Positions 1-6,463 are shown, counted from the first letter of the stretch. The stretch: 6,731 bases of DNA from Myxococcales bacterium (GCA_020430675.1 JAGQJJ010000222.1:1-6731), one strand, 5' to 3'. Numbers and translations are program-made. The notes: generated by a model not told the origin, from the letters alone.

Positions 1-1184
1 GCTGCGGCAGCGTCCAGGTGCCGGTCTTCGTGGTGGACTACCCCCGCTTTGTGACGCCCAACGGGGACGGCTTCATCGCGCGCTACTACACCGAGCACGA
101 GACCTTCGGCGAGTACCCGGCGCTCGGCGTCTCGCACGAAGACGCCATCAAGTACTGCACCTTCCGCGGCGGCCGCCTGCCCACCGAGGCCGAGTGGGAA
201 TTTGTCGCCACCAGCCGCGGCGCCCGCGACCGCGTCTGGGAGGATCCGTCGCTCGACGCGCTGCTGCTCGACGGCTGCGAGAACAGCGACCAGCGCGACG
301 CGGTGGCCGTGGGCGCCTGCGGCAGCCGCGTGCGCCCGGTCATGTCGTCGACCGCCGACCGCACCGCCCAGGGCGTGCACGATCTGGCCGGCAACGCCCG
401 CGAGTGGACGGCCGACGAATACGACCCGTTGGCCTATTGCGACGCGCAGCAGCCCGGCGGCCCGCTGACCGACGTCTTCACCTGGAGCGCTGGCAAGCCC
501 CTGCCCGCGGCCACGCGCAGCCTGCTGACCGCCGCCGCCAGCGCCGACACCTGCATCGACCTCGACCCCGAGAGCGCGGTGGGTCGCTACGAGGGCGCCT
601 GCATCGACGACTTCGGCCGCTGCACCGCGGTCTGCGGGCCGGTCTTCGACGTCGCGCCCGAGCTGCGCCGCCAGCGCTGGGCCAAATACGCCTGCGCCGC
701 CCGCGCCGGCTTCAACCCGGGCACCGTCGACGATCCGGCCTTCCCCGCCTGCGACGCCGAAGAATGCGGCGAGAACTGCCAGCAATACTGCAACTGCCAG
801 CAAAACCCGCCGCCGCTGCCCACCGATAGCGGCGATTGCCTGCAGGCCTGCGACGCCGTCGCTGAGACCTGCATGGGCGTCTGCACCGTGCCCGGCCTCG
901 CCTTCAACTGCGTGCAGTTCGAGACCGGCCGCAACTGCCTGCCCACCCCATGGTGCAAACCGCGCGAGGGCGCCTCGGGCAGCGAGCCACACCTGCGCCC
1001 GAGCGCGTTCGACGCCGGCATCGAAGGCGCCTGGACGGTGCGCGGCGGCCACTTCCAGCTCGGCAACGACCGGCCGGAAGACATCTGCCAGGCCGCGCCG
1101 TCGAGCCGCCGCGGCCAGCAGACGGCCGACGCGCTGACCGGGTTCCGCTGCGCTTATGACAAGGGCACGCCCCGCTGCCCCTGA
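1..1184 (+). CDS. SUMF1/FGE-sulfatase-like protein with Cys-rich insertion (3' part only)
   Basis: The reading frame is open to the left edge (first full codon at 3), so the N-terminus and any signal peptide are missing. Numbering here counts from the codon at 18. Three blocks of the formylglycine-generating enzyme (FGE-sulfatase/SUMF1) fold are visible: VSHEDAIKYC then GGRLPTEAEWEF (about 38-62), the HDLAGNAREWT block (121-131), and a C-terminal VRGGHF ... GFRC block (341-378). In ordinary family members the second and third blocks lie a few tens of residues apart. Here about 210 residues separate them, filled by a segment with 18 cysteines (141-313). Just before GFRC, where true FGEs carry two active-site cysteines, only one Cys (357) is found and its position does not match well. 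The protein is therefore more likely a non-catalytic or divergent SUMF1-like protein than a sulfatase activator. The many cysteines suggest an exported, disulfide-bonded protein. The family is clear; the function is unknown. Confidence 0.85.
   Translation, partial: CGSVQVPVFVVDYPRFVTPNGDGFIARYYTEHETFGEYPALGVSHEDAIKYCTFRGGRLPTEAEWEFVATSRGARDRVWEDPSLDALLLDGCENSDQRDAVAVGACGSRVRPVMSSTADRTAQGVHDLAGNAREWTADEYDPLAYCDAQQPGGPLTDVFTWSAGKPLPAATRSLLTAAASADTCIDLDPESAVGRYEGACIDDFGRCTAVCGPVFDVAPELRRQRWAKYACAARAGFNPGTVDDPAFPACDAEECGENCQQYCNCQQNPPPLPTDSGDCLQACDAVAETCMGVCTVPGLAFNCVQFETGRNCLPTPWCKPREGASGSEPHLRPSAFDAGIEGAWTVRGGHFQLGNDRPEDICQAAPSSRRGQQTADALTGFRCAYDKGTPRCP
438..956 (+). other. Cys-rich insertion inside the SUMF1-like domain
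   Basis: This coding segment (residues 141-313 of the partial protein) holds 18 Cys. Several are spaced as CX3C: 202/206, 250/254/258, 274/278 and 285/289. It interrupts the SUMF1 fold between the GNAREW block and the VRGGHF block. It reads in frame with normal C/G-ending codons, so it is part of the gene and not a frameshift artefact. CX3C pairs often mark disulfide-stapled helical hairpins, but no named domain is recognised. Confidence 0.7.
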
Positions 1185-1201
1185 TTCACCCCCGCTCAGG
1201 A

Positions 1202-1230
1202 TTGCACGCCGGGTCGGTCTGCCCTATGGT
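1202..1230 (+). promoter_or_regulatory. possible sigma-70-type promoter
   Basis: TTGCAC (1202-1207) and TATGGT (1225-1230) are separated by exactly 17 nt, in the 72-nt gap before the cyclophilin gene. The -35 matches consensus at 3 of 6 positions and the -10 at 4 of 6. Placement between genes and the ideal spacing support it, but the match is weak and there is no experimental evidence. It would drive the operon starting at 1257. Confidence 0.35.
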
Positions 1231-1244
1231 CCGGCGACACCAGC

Positions 1245-1251
1245 GAGGAGA
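1245..1251 (+). promoter_or_regulatory. ribosome binding site for the cyclophilin gene
   Basis: GAGGAGA lies 5 nt upstream of the GTG at 1257. It is a good Shine-Dalgarno match and decides in favour of this GTG as the start codon. Confidence 0.7.
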
Positions 1252-1256
1252 GTCCC

Positions 1257-1784
1257 GTGGAGAAGCTCTTTACCCCCCCGCCCATCGACGTGCCGGGCAA
1301 CGGCCAGCTCTATGTCGAGATCACCACCCGTCTCGGCACGATCATCGGCAAGCTGCATGAGAAGCAGGCGCCGAACACGGTCGCCAACTTCGTGGGCCTG
1401 GCCACGGGCAAGATCGGCGGCAAGCCGTTCTACGACGGCATTCTCTTCCACCGGGTGATCCCGAACTTCATGATCCAGGCCGGCTGCCCGCTCGGCGAAG
1501 GCTACGGCGGCCCCGGCTACGTCATCGCCGACGAGTTTGCCCCCGGCCTGCGCCACGATCGCGGCGGCCTGTTCAGCATGGCCAACCGCGGGCCCAACAC
1601 CGGCGGCAGCCAGTTCTTCCTCACCGAGGTGGCCACGCCCTGGCTCGACAACAAGCACGCCATCTTCGGTGAGGTGGTCGAGGGCCTCGACGTGATCAAG
1701 AAGATCGCCCGCGAGCCCAAGGACGCGCGCGACAAGCCCAACACCCCGGTGTCGATGCAGTCGGTGCGCGTCTACCGCGCCTGA
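1257..1784 (+). CDS. cyclophilin-type peptidyl-prolyl cis-trans isomerase
   Basis: This 175-residue protein is a single cyclophilin domain with no signal peptide, so it is probably cytoplasmic. It catalyses cis-trans isomerisation of X-Pro bonds during protein folding. Hallmarks are [13 protein letters not shown] (64-76), containing the catalytic Arg66 and the Phe71, Met72 and Gln74 of the active site; [14 protein letters not shown] (108-121); and [12 protein letters not shown] (129-140). Trp129 aligns with the Trp that confers cyclosporin A binding in eukaryotic cyclophilin A; the E. coli enzymes have Phe there. Length is normal for a one-domain cyclophilin, with about 15 extra N-terminal residues. 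The GTG start is set by the GAGGAGA upstream. The next gene begins 28 nt after the stop, so the two are probably co-transcribed. The paralogue (ppiA or ppiB type) cannot be decided from this window, so no symbol is given. Confidence 0.96.
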   Translation: MEKLFTPPPIDVPGNGQLYVEITTRLGTIIGKLHEKQAPNTVANFVGLATGKIGGKPFYDGILFHRVIPNFMIQAGCPLGEGYGGPGYVIADEFAPGLRHDRGGLFSMANRGPNTGGSQFFLTEVATPWLDNKHAIFGEVVEGLDVIKKIAREPKDARDKPNTPVSMQSVRVYRA

Positions 1785-1801
1785 TCCCCTCCACGAGCTT
1801 C

Positions 1802-1806
1802 GGGAG
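1802..1806 (+). promoter_or_regulatory. ribosome binding site for the ThDP enzyme gene
   Basis: GGGAG lies 6 nt upstream of the ATG at 1813, in the 28-nt gap after the cyclophilin stop. It favours the ATG at 1813 over the in-frame ATG two codons later. Confidence 0.55.
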
Positions 1807-1812
1807 CAGCCC

Positions 1813-3453
1813 ATGTCGATGATCGCCGGCGGCCATGTCGTGGCCCGCGCGCTGCAAGATCAAGGGGTGACGCACCTGTTCACCCTTTGCGGCGGCCATA
1901 TCCAGAACATCTATGACGGATGCCTCGATTATGGCATCCGGGTCGTCGACACCCGCCACGAGCAGAGCGCGGCCCACGCGGCCGACGGCTGGGCGCGGGT
2001 GACCGGCGAGCCGGGCGTGGCCGCGGTCACCGCCGGGCCCGGGGTGACCGACGCGGTCACCGCGGTCGCCAACGCCCAGCGCGCCGGCGTGCCGATGGTG
2101 CTCATCGGCGGCGCCGGCCCCCGCGCGCTCGCCGACAAGGGTTCGCTCCAAGACATGGACCACGTCTCGCTGATGCGCTCCGTCACCAAATGGAGCGTCT
2201 CGGTGCCCGAGGGCCGCCGCCTCGGCGAGTACGTGCAGTCGGCCTTTCGCATCGCCACCAGCGGCGTGCCCGGCCCGGTCTTCCTCGAAATGCCGCTCGA
2301 CCTGCTGCTGATGCCGGTCAGCGAGCGCATGGTCGAGCGTTACCCGAAGTCGCGCACCGACGCGCGGCCGGCGGGCGACCCCGACGCGCTCGACCGCGTC
2401 GCCGAGCTCATCCGCGTCGCTGAGCGCCCGCTGATCATCTGCGGCAGCCAGCTTCGGTGGTCGCGCGACGAAGGCGCGCTGCGCCGCTTCGTGCAGGCGG
2501 TGCAGGCCCCGGTTTTTGTCAACGGCATGGCCCGCGGCGCGCTGCCGAGGGAACATCCTTGGCTCTATGGCCGCTGCCGCCGCGAGGGCCTCGCCGCCGC
2601 CGATCTGATCATCGTCTTCGGCACGCCGCTCGACTTCCGGGTCAACTACGGCGCCGCCTCGGTCTTCAACTACAAGGCAAAGGTGGTGCAGATCGACCTC
2701 GACGGTGCCGAGATCGGGCGCAATCGCTCGATCGACGAAGGCATCGTGGGCGACACCGGCCTCGTCATGAACGGCCTCGCCGAGCGCCTCAAAGGCTTCG
2801 CGCCCGACCGCACCGAGTGGAAGGCGCACCTCGACGCGGCCGAGGAGAAGAAGCTGGCCAAGATGGCCGCCGAGCTCAACAGCGACGTCGCGCCGCCCAA
2901 CCCGCTGCGCGTCTGCGCCGAGCTCAACCGCTTCATCAAGCCCGACACCATCGTCATCGGCGATGGCGGCGACTTCGTGGCCACCGCCGCCTACACGCTC
3001 GACGTGCGCCGCCCCGGCCTGTGGATGGACCCAGGCCCGCTTGGCACCCTGGGCGTCGGCCCCGGTTTTGCCATGGCCGCCAAGCTCGCTCGCCCCGAGT
3101 GCGACGTGGTGCTGGTCTATGGCGACGGCAGCGTCGGCTTCAACGGCTTCGAGTTCGAGGCCATGGTGCGCCAGGGCATCAAGGTCACCGCGGTCGTCGG
3201 CAACGACGCCTGCTGGACGCAGATCTACCGCGGCCAGGTCGAGATGTTCGGCGAGAAGCGGGTGGTGGCCACCAAGCTGGCCTATACGCGCTACGACAAG
3301 GTGGTCGAGGCCCTCGGCGGCCACGGCGAATACGTCGAGCACCCCGACCAGCTCCACGACGCCTTCGCCCGCGCGTTTGCCAGCCCGCTGCCAGCGCTGG
3401 TCAACGTCAAGCTGTCGAGCAGCGACTTCCGCAAAGGCGCGATCAGCGTCTGA
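1813..3453 (+). CDS. ThDP-dependent enzyme, ILVBL / 2-hydroxyacyl-CoA lyase-like
   Basis: This 546-residue protein has the three-domain layout of the acetolactate synthase/oxalyl-CoA decarboxylase superfamily: an N-terminal pyrimidine-binding domain (about 1-175), a central domain (about 195-330) and a C-terminal diphosphate-binding domain (about 375-540). Glu50 in DTRHE is the expected cofactor-activating glutamate. TAGPG is at 73-77. The thiamine-diphosphate/Mg motif runs from GDG at 437-439 to Asn464. The GGHI near residue 27, the DTRHE context, DPGPLGTLGVGPGFA, GNDACWTQI and the SDFRKGAISV tail closely resemble, from memory, human ILVBL (HACL2), which cleaves 2-hydroxyacyl-CoAs to an aldehyde and formyl-CoA. 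The bacterial protein lacks ILVBL's N-terminal membrane anchor. No small regulatory subunit (ilvN/ilvH) follows, which argues against a biosynthetic acetolactate synthase. Substrate is inferred, not shown; automatic pipelines would probably call it acetolactate synthase large subunit. Confidence 0.9.
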   Translation: MSMIAGGHVVARALQDQGVTHLFTLCGGHIQNIYDGCLDYGIRVVDTRHEQSAAHAADGWARVTGEPGVAAVTAGPGVTDAVTAVANAQRAGVPMVLIGGAGPRALADKGSLQDMDHVSLMRSVTKWSVSVPEGRRLGEYVQSAFRIATSGVPGPVFLEMPLDLLLMPVSERMVERYPKSRTDARPAGDPDALDRVAELIRVAERPLIICGSQLRWSRDEGALRRFVQAVQAPVFVNGMARGALPREHPWLYGRCRREGLAAADLIIVFGTPLDFRVNYGAASVFNYKAKVVQIDLDGAEIGRNRSIDEGIVGDTGLVMNGLAERLKGFAPDRTEWKAHLDAAEEKKLAKMAAELNSDVAPPNPLRVCAELNRFIKPDTIVIGDGGDFVATAAYTLDVRRPGLWMDPGPLGTLGVGPGFAMAAKLARPECDVVLVYGDGSVGFNGFEFEAMVRQGIKVTAVVGNDACWTQIYRGQVEMFGEKRVVATKLAYTRYDKVVEALGGHGEYVEHPDQLHDAFARAFASPLPALVNVKLSSSDFRKGAISV

Positions 3454-3860
3454 TGCGCGCCCTCGCCGCGGCCTTGCTCCTGGCCCTGGCGCTGGGCTGC
3501 GCTGGCGTGCCCGACGAGCCCGCGCCGGCCGCGCGCCCCGACCCGCAGTGGTGGACGGGCACCTGGCGCCTCGACACTGAAGCGCTCGCCGAAGAGGCCC
3601 GCGCCGCCGGCCTGCCCGAAGACGCCCGCGAAGTGACCGCCGCGCTCACCGACAGCCTCGCGCCCGGCCTGCAGCTCACCCTCAGCCCCTCGACCTGCAC
3701 GCTCGGCCAGGCCCAGGCCGAGCCGCTCTCGGTCGAGCAGATCACCGCCGACACCGCCACGTTGCGCCTCGGCGACGGGCGCCGCGCCCGCCTGCAGCGC
3801 ACCGAGCGCGGCGCCCGCTGGCGCGACGGACAGACGGATCTGCCCCTGCGGCGACCCTGA
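3453..3860 (+). CDS. small putative lipoprotein (unknown function)
   Basis: The 135-residue product starts with a short basic residue, a Leu/Ala-rich hydrophobic stretch and ALALGC with Cys16 as the predicted lipidated residue, so it should be a lipoprotein released by signal peptidase II. A Pro/Ala-rich spacer (about 20-32) leads to WWTGTWRLD (33-41), a G-x-W opening strand as seen in lipocalin-like beta-barrels, and then alternating short strands and a helix-prone Ala/Glu stretch. A second Cys is at 82. The start is unambiguous: the ATG shares one base with the TGA of the preceding ThDP enzyme gene (TGATG), which implies translational coupling. No family is recognised. The frame is open far upstream, but the part before 3453 is only a shadow of the enzyme gene. 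Confidence 0.8.
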   Translation: MRALAAALLLALALGCAGVPDEPAPAARPDPQWWTGTWRLDTEALAEEARAAGLPEDAREVTAALTDSLAPGLQLTLSPSTCTLGQAQAEPLSVEQITADTATLRLGDGRRARLQRTERGARWRDGQTDLPLRRP

Positions 3861-3870
3861 CCGAAACCTT

Positions 3871-3901
3871 TTGCCGTGCCCCACCTACAACGTGCTACCT
3901 T
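3871..3901 (+). promoter_or_regulatory. possible promoter for the FadL-like operon
   Basis: TTGCCG (3871-3876) and TACCTT (3896-3901) lie 19 nt apart, and the -10 is preceded by TGC, an extended -10 feature. It sits in the 72-nt gap after the small lipoprotein gene. A start of transcription near 3908 would leave a leader of about 25 nt before the ATG at 3933. The hexamers are weak matches, so confidence is low. Confidence 0.33.
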
Positions 3902-3920
3902 GACGCACCAGCCACCGATT

Positions 3921-3926
3921 GGGGAA
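3921..3926 (+). promoter_or_regulatory. ribosome binding site for the FadL-like gene
   Basis: GGGGAA lies 6 nt upstream of the ATG at 3933. It decides for that ATG over the in-frame GTG at 3876, which has no such site and would put 19 non-signal residues before the signal peptide. Confidence 0.6.
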
Positions 3927-3932
3927 CTCGGG

Positions 3933-5228
3933 ATGACGGTCTGGCGCCTGGCTGCGCTGGTGGTCCTGCTGACCACGCCCGCGGCCGCCAATCCCTTTTT
4001 CATCGGCCGCTTTGATGGCCTGCGCGGCGACCCGGTCGACACCGGCGCGTTTGCGCTCTACTGGAACCCGGCCGCGCTCGCCCGCCCCGGCCTCTCGGCG
4101 CAGGTGCATGTGCTCGGCGTCGATCGCCAGGCCAGCTATGACCGCGTCGCCGCCTGGAACGGCGTGTCGGAAGAAGACGCCGCGGTCAACGCCGGCCGCA
4201 ACGAGACCGGCGCCCTCGGCGTCGTGCCCGCGCTCGCCGGCCGCTACGGCCTGACGCTTGGCCCCATCGACCTCGGCTTCGGCGCGGGCGCTTATATCAC
4301 CCGCGCCGGCGCCACCAACTGGAAGCGCCCTCTCGACGCGCCCGCCGAGCACCCTGGCGCCCTCGACGGTCCTCAGCGCTGGGCCACCATCAATACCAGC
4401 CTGGTCATGCTCAGCGGCAGCGCCGGCCTCGCGGTGCGCTACCGTCCGCTCGGCGTCTCGCTCGGCGTCGCCCCGGTCTACAACGCCGTCACGCTCGACA
4501 CCCTGCGCGCCCGCAACCCCGACAAGACCGAGCGCCTCGTCGACGAGCGCGGCGACCTCGCCGAAGGCCGCATCCTGCTCGAAGACGGCGAAGGCACCGG
4601 CCTCACCTGGATTCTCGGCCTGCGCGTCGAGCCCATGGACGGCCTCGCTTTGGGCCTGACCTGGCATACCGAGGCCGATTACCGCCTCGAAGGCAACGCT
4701 TTCATCACCTTCGGCACCGCCGACGAGGGCGTCGAGCGCTCGGTCTTCAACCTGCCCGTCGCCCAGACCGTGCGCCTCGGCGCCGCCATCGCGCTCACCG
4801 AAGCGCTGACGCTGCGCCCCTCGGTGGTCTGGAACCAATGGTCGGTCATGACCGAGCAGATCGCCCGCAACAAGCGCAACGGCGAGACGCTCTTGGAGCT
4901 GGCCCGCGACTTCGACGACACCTGGATGGGCCGCCTGCGCGCCGACTACGCGCTGGTGCCCGGCCTCGCCCTGCACGCCGGCCTCGGCTACGAGACCGCC
5001 GCGACGCCCGAGCACACCTTCGAACCCGGCCTCGCCGAGAGCGAGAGCGTCGAGATGGGTGTGGGCGCCACCGTCGAGCTGACCGCCGAGCTGTCGTTGA
5101 GCGCCAGCTTCATCTGGCAGCAATTCGCCGACGTCACCGTGCGCGACAGCGTGCAGCAGCCGACGACCAACGGCCGCTATACCGACGCCCGGCAGTACGC
5201 CACGCTCGACCTGGAGGTGCACCTGTGA
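3933..5228 (+). CDS. FadL/OmpP1/TodX-like outer-membrane beta-barrel protein
   Basis: The 431-residue product has a Sec signal peptide (hydrophobic core 6-15, TPAAA then NPF, cleavage predicted after residue 19) and a long series of amphipathic, aromatic-tipped strands typical of an outer-membrane beta-barrel. FadL-family marks are FALYWNPAAL (40-49), matching the 'xxYWNPAGL' block after the N-terminal plug; LGLTWHTEADYRLEGNA (about 241-257), resembling 'GLSYRSxVxHxLxGxA'; and WNQWS (300-304). Length is close to E. coli FadL (about 446 residues with signal). The family forms passive channels for long-chain fatty acids or other hydrophobic compounds; the actual substrate here is unknown. The last residue is Leu rather than the usual Phe/Trp. 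The stop codon overlaps the start of the next lipoprotein gene (GTGA), so the two are probably made together. Confidence 0.85.
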   Translation: MTVWRLAALVVLLTTPAAANPFFIGRFDGLRGDPVDTGAFALYWNPAALARPGLSAQVHVLGVDRQASYDRVAAWNGVSEEDAAVNAGRNETGALGVVPALAGRYGLTLGPIDLGFGAGAYITRAGATNWKRPLDAPAEHPGALDGPQRWATINTSLVMLSGSAGLAVRYRPLGVSLGVAPVYNAVTLDTLRARNPDKTERLVDERGDLAEGRILLEDGEGTGLTWILGLRVEPMDGLALGLTWHTEADYRLEGNAFITFGTADEGVERSVFNLPVAQTVRLGAAIALTEALTLRPSVVWNQWSVMTEQIARNKRNGETLLELARDFDDTWMGRLRADYALVPGLALHAGLGYETAATPEHTFEPGLAESESVEMGVGATVELTAELSLSASFIWQQFADVTVRDSVQQPTTNGRYTDARQYATLDLEVHL

Positions 5229-6364
5229 AGCGCCGCCTCCTCGCCCTCGCCCTGCTCACGCTTGCGTGCAGCGAGCACACGCCGCGCAGCGATTACGACG
5301 ACTTCCGCGCCCGCACCGCCGCCCGCCGCGAGAGCGCCTGCAACGCGCCCGTCGGCGGCCCGAGCGCGCTCGCCGACCTGCGCGGCCGCTGGCTCATCCG
5401 CGCGCTGCTCAAGGGCGGCATCCCGCTCGGCCTGCGCATCACGCTCGACTACGCCGACGGCGAAGACGGCGCCCCGCCGGTCGATTACGTCGCCCGCTTC
5501 TGGCTGCACACCCAGCCGCTCGACGCCACGCCGCTGGTCGAGACGCAGGCCCACGTCGACGAAGACGGCCGCTTCATCCTCACCGCCGACCCGCTCAACC
5601 TGGGCACCGACGTCATCGACTCGGCCAGCCCGGTCATCGCCACCGTCACCATGGACGCGCGCACCCTCGACGCCGACCAGTGGTGCGGCGACGCGGTCGG
5701 CACCGTCACCAGCCCGCTGGAGCTGCACCTCGACGGCAGCACCTTCGCCGCCCACCGCGACGACGACGGCGCCCTGGTGCTCGACGACCTGACGTTCCAA
5801 TGCCCCGGCGACCCCTGCGCGCCCGATATGGGCGTGCCCGACGCCGGCGTGTCCGACGCCGCGGTCGACGGCGGCCCCACGCGCCCCGATCCGCCCGACC
5901 TGAGCCGCTACCCGAGCGTGCGCCGCGACTTGACCGGCGATTATTTCTTCCTGGGCGCGCTCAACGGCGCCATCGCCGTGCGCCTCTGGATCTCGCTGTT
6001 CTACCGCGAGGGCCCCGGCCCCGACGGCGAGAAGCTCGCCACCATCGACGGCACCCTGCGCGCCGCCAGCGACCCGGTCGATGCCCCGCCGCGCATGTAT
6101 TTCAGCGCCCCGGTCACCGAAGACGGCCGCTTCGAGGTCTGGCTGCCCGGCTTCAAGCTGCAGGTCGGCGCCATCGACGTCGACGCCGACATCCTGCTCG
6201 GCGCGGTCACCACCGACGGCGGCTTCTGCGGCAGCGCCACCGGCCAGGCGCGCAGCCCGTTCGAGCTGCCGATCACCGAGAACACCACCTACTTTGCCAT
6301 CCCCTGGATGCCCGGCCCCGACCGTCCGGTCGACCAGCCCAACGCCTGCCCCGAACCGCCGTGA
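5225..6364 (+). CDS. putative lipoprotein with two tandem copies of one domain
   Basis: This 379-residue protein begins with a Lys/Arg N-terminus, a Leu/Ala core and LTLAC, with Cys15 as the predicted lipidated residue. The GTG start overlaps the upstream TGA by 4 nt (GTGA), indicating translational coupling to the FadL-like barrel gene. The mature part holds two related domains: copy A about 51-176 and copy B about 235-358. Both carry an L-x-G opening, an EDGRF block (113-117 and 299-303), and a closing block with identical spacing, C-G-x-A-x-G-x3-S-P-x-E-L (154-167 and 335-348). An Asp/Ala/Gly/Val/Pro-rich linker (about 200-217, containing VPDAGVSDAAVDGG) joins them, a style common in myxobacterial and related lipoproteins. 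Other cysteines are 39, 193, 198 and 375. The domain looks all-beta but no named family is recognised. Given its partner, it may sit at the outer membrane beside the channel; that is inference. Confidence 0.85.
   Translation: MKRRLLALALLTLACSEHTPRSDYDDFRARTAARRESACNAPVGGPSALADLRGRWLIRALLKGGIPLGLRITLDYADGEDGAPPVDYVARFWLHTQPLDATPLVETQAHVDEDGRFILTADPLNLGTDVIDSASPVIATVTMDARTLDADQWCGDAVGTVTSPLELHLDGSTFAAHRDDDGALVLDDLTFQCPGDPCAPDMGVPDAGVSDAAVDGGPTRPDPPDLSRYPSVRRDLTGDYFFLGALNGAIAVRLWISLFYREGPGPDGEKLATIDGTLRAASDPVDAPPRMYFSAPVTEDGRFEVWLPGFKLQVGAIDVDADILLGAVTTDGGFCGSATGQARSPFELPITENTTYFAIPWMPGPDRPVDQPNACPEPP
5375..5752 (+). repeat. domain copy A of the duplicated lipoprotein
   Basis: Codes for residues 51-176. 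It starts with DLRGRW and ends with GSTFAA, and contains VDEDGRF and CGDAVGTVTSPLEL. It pairs with the copy at 5927-6298. The similarity is at protein level; the DNA has diverged, so this is an old duplication. Confidence 0.7.
5927..6298 (+). repeat. domain copy B of the duplicated lipoprotein
   Basis: Codes for residues 235-358. It starts with DLTGDY and ends with TTYFAI, and contains VTEDGRF and CGSATGQARSPFEL in the same order as copy A. The distance between the two blocks is 5 residues shorter than in copy A. Confidence 0.7.
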
Positions 6365-6463
6365 CGCCACGCCCGACGGCGCGGTGAGTCTGATTGCCGG
6401 CGTGCCGCTGTTGCTGCATGCTTCGCCCTGGTTTGTCGGCGTGAACCAAGGGAGACACGACCC
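6365..6463 (+). other. 99-nt intergenic region
   Basis: No hairpin with a T-run is seen after the duplicated-lipoprotein gene, so no intrinsic terminator is called. A very weak promoter-like pair, TTGCCG (6394-6399) and CATGCT (6417-6422) with a 17-nt spacer, and the ribosome binding site at 6448 are the only signals noticed. Confidence 0.4.
6448..6454 (+). promoter_or_regulatory. ribosome binding site for the last gene
   Basis: AAGGGAG lies 9 nt upstream of the GTG at 6464. It is the main reason for calling a gene start here. Confidence 0.6.

Noticed and set aside
1224..1814. 196-codon open frame on the - strand opposite the cyclophilin gene
   Set aside because: Shadow of a strongly conserved + strand cyclophilin.
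1696..3357. 553-codon open frame on the - strand opposite the ThDP enzyme gene
   Set aside because: It is a compositional shadow: the translation is rich in Ala/Val/Gly/His/Asp without any domain motif, while the + strand carries a complete, conserved enzyme.
2457..3452. Upstream extension of the small-lipoprotein frame to 2457
   Set aside because: The Arg/Pro-rich translation is a shadow of the ThDP gene; the ATG at 3453 gives a lipoprotein signal peptide.
3876..3932. GTG at 3876 as the start of the FadL-like gene
   Set aside because: It would add 19 polar residues before a typical signal peptide and overlaps the promoter-like region; the ATG at 3933 has a GGGGAA site.
3885..5222. 445-codon open frame on the - strand opposite the FadL-like gene
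   Set aside because: Low-complexity Gly/Ala/Val/Glu translation with no motif; the + strand gene has a signal peptide and family blocks.
4838..5224. Upstream extension of the duplicated-lipoprotein frame to 4838
   Set aside because: The translation is an Arg-rich shadow of the FadL-like gene; the GTG at 5225 gives a proper lipoprotein signal peptide.
6395..6405. CGGC-GT-GCCG inverted repeat as a terminator
   Set aside because: The 4-bp stem with a 2-nt loop is too small and no T-run follows.
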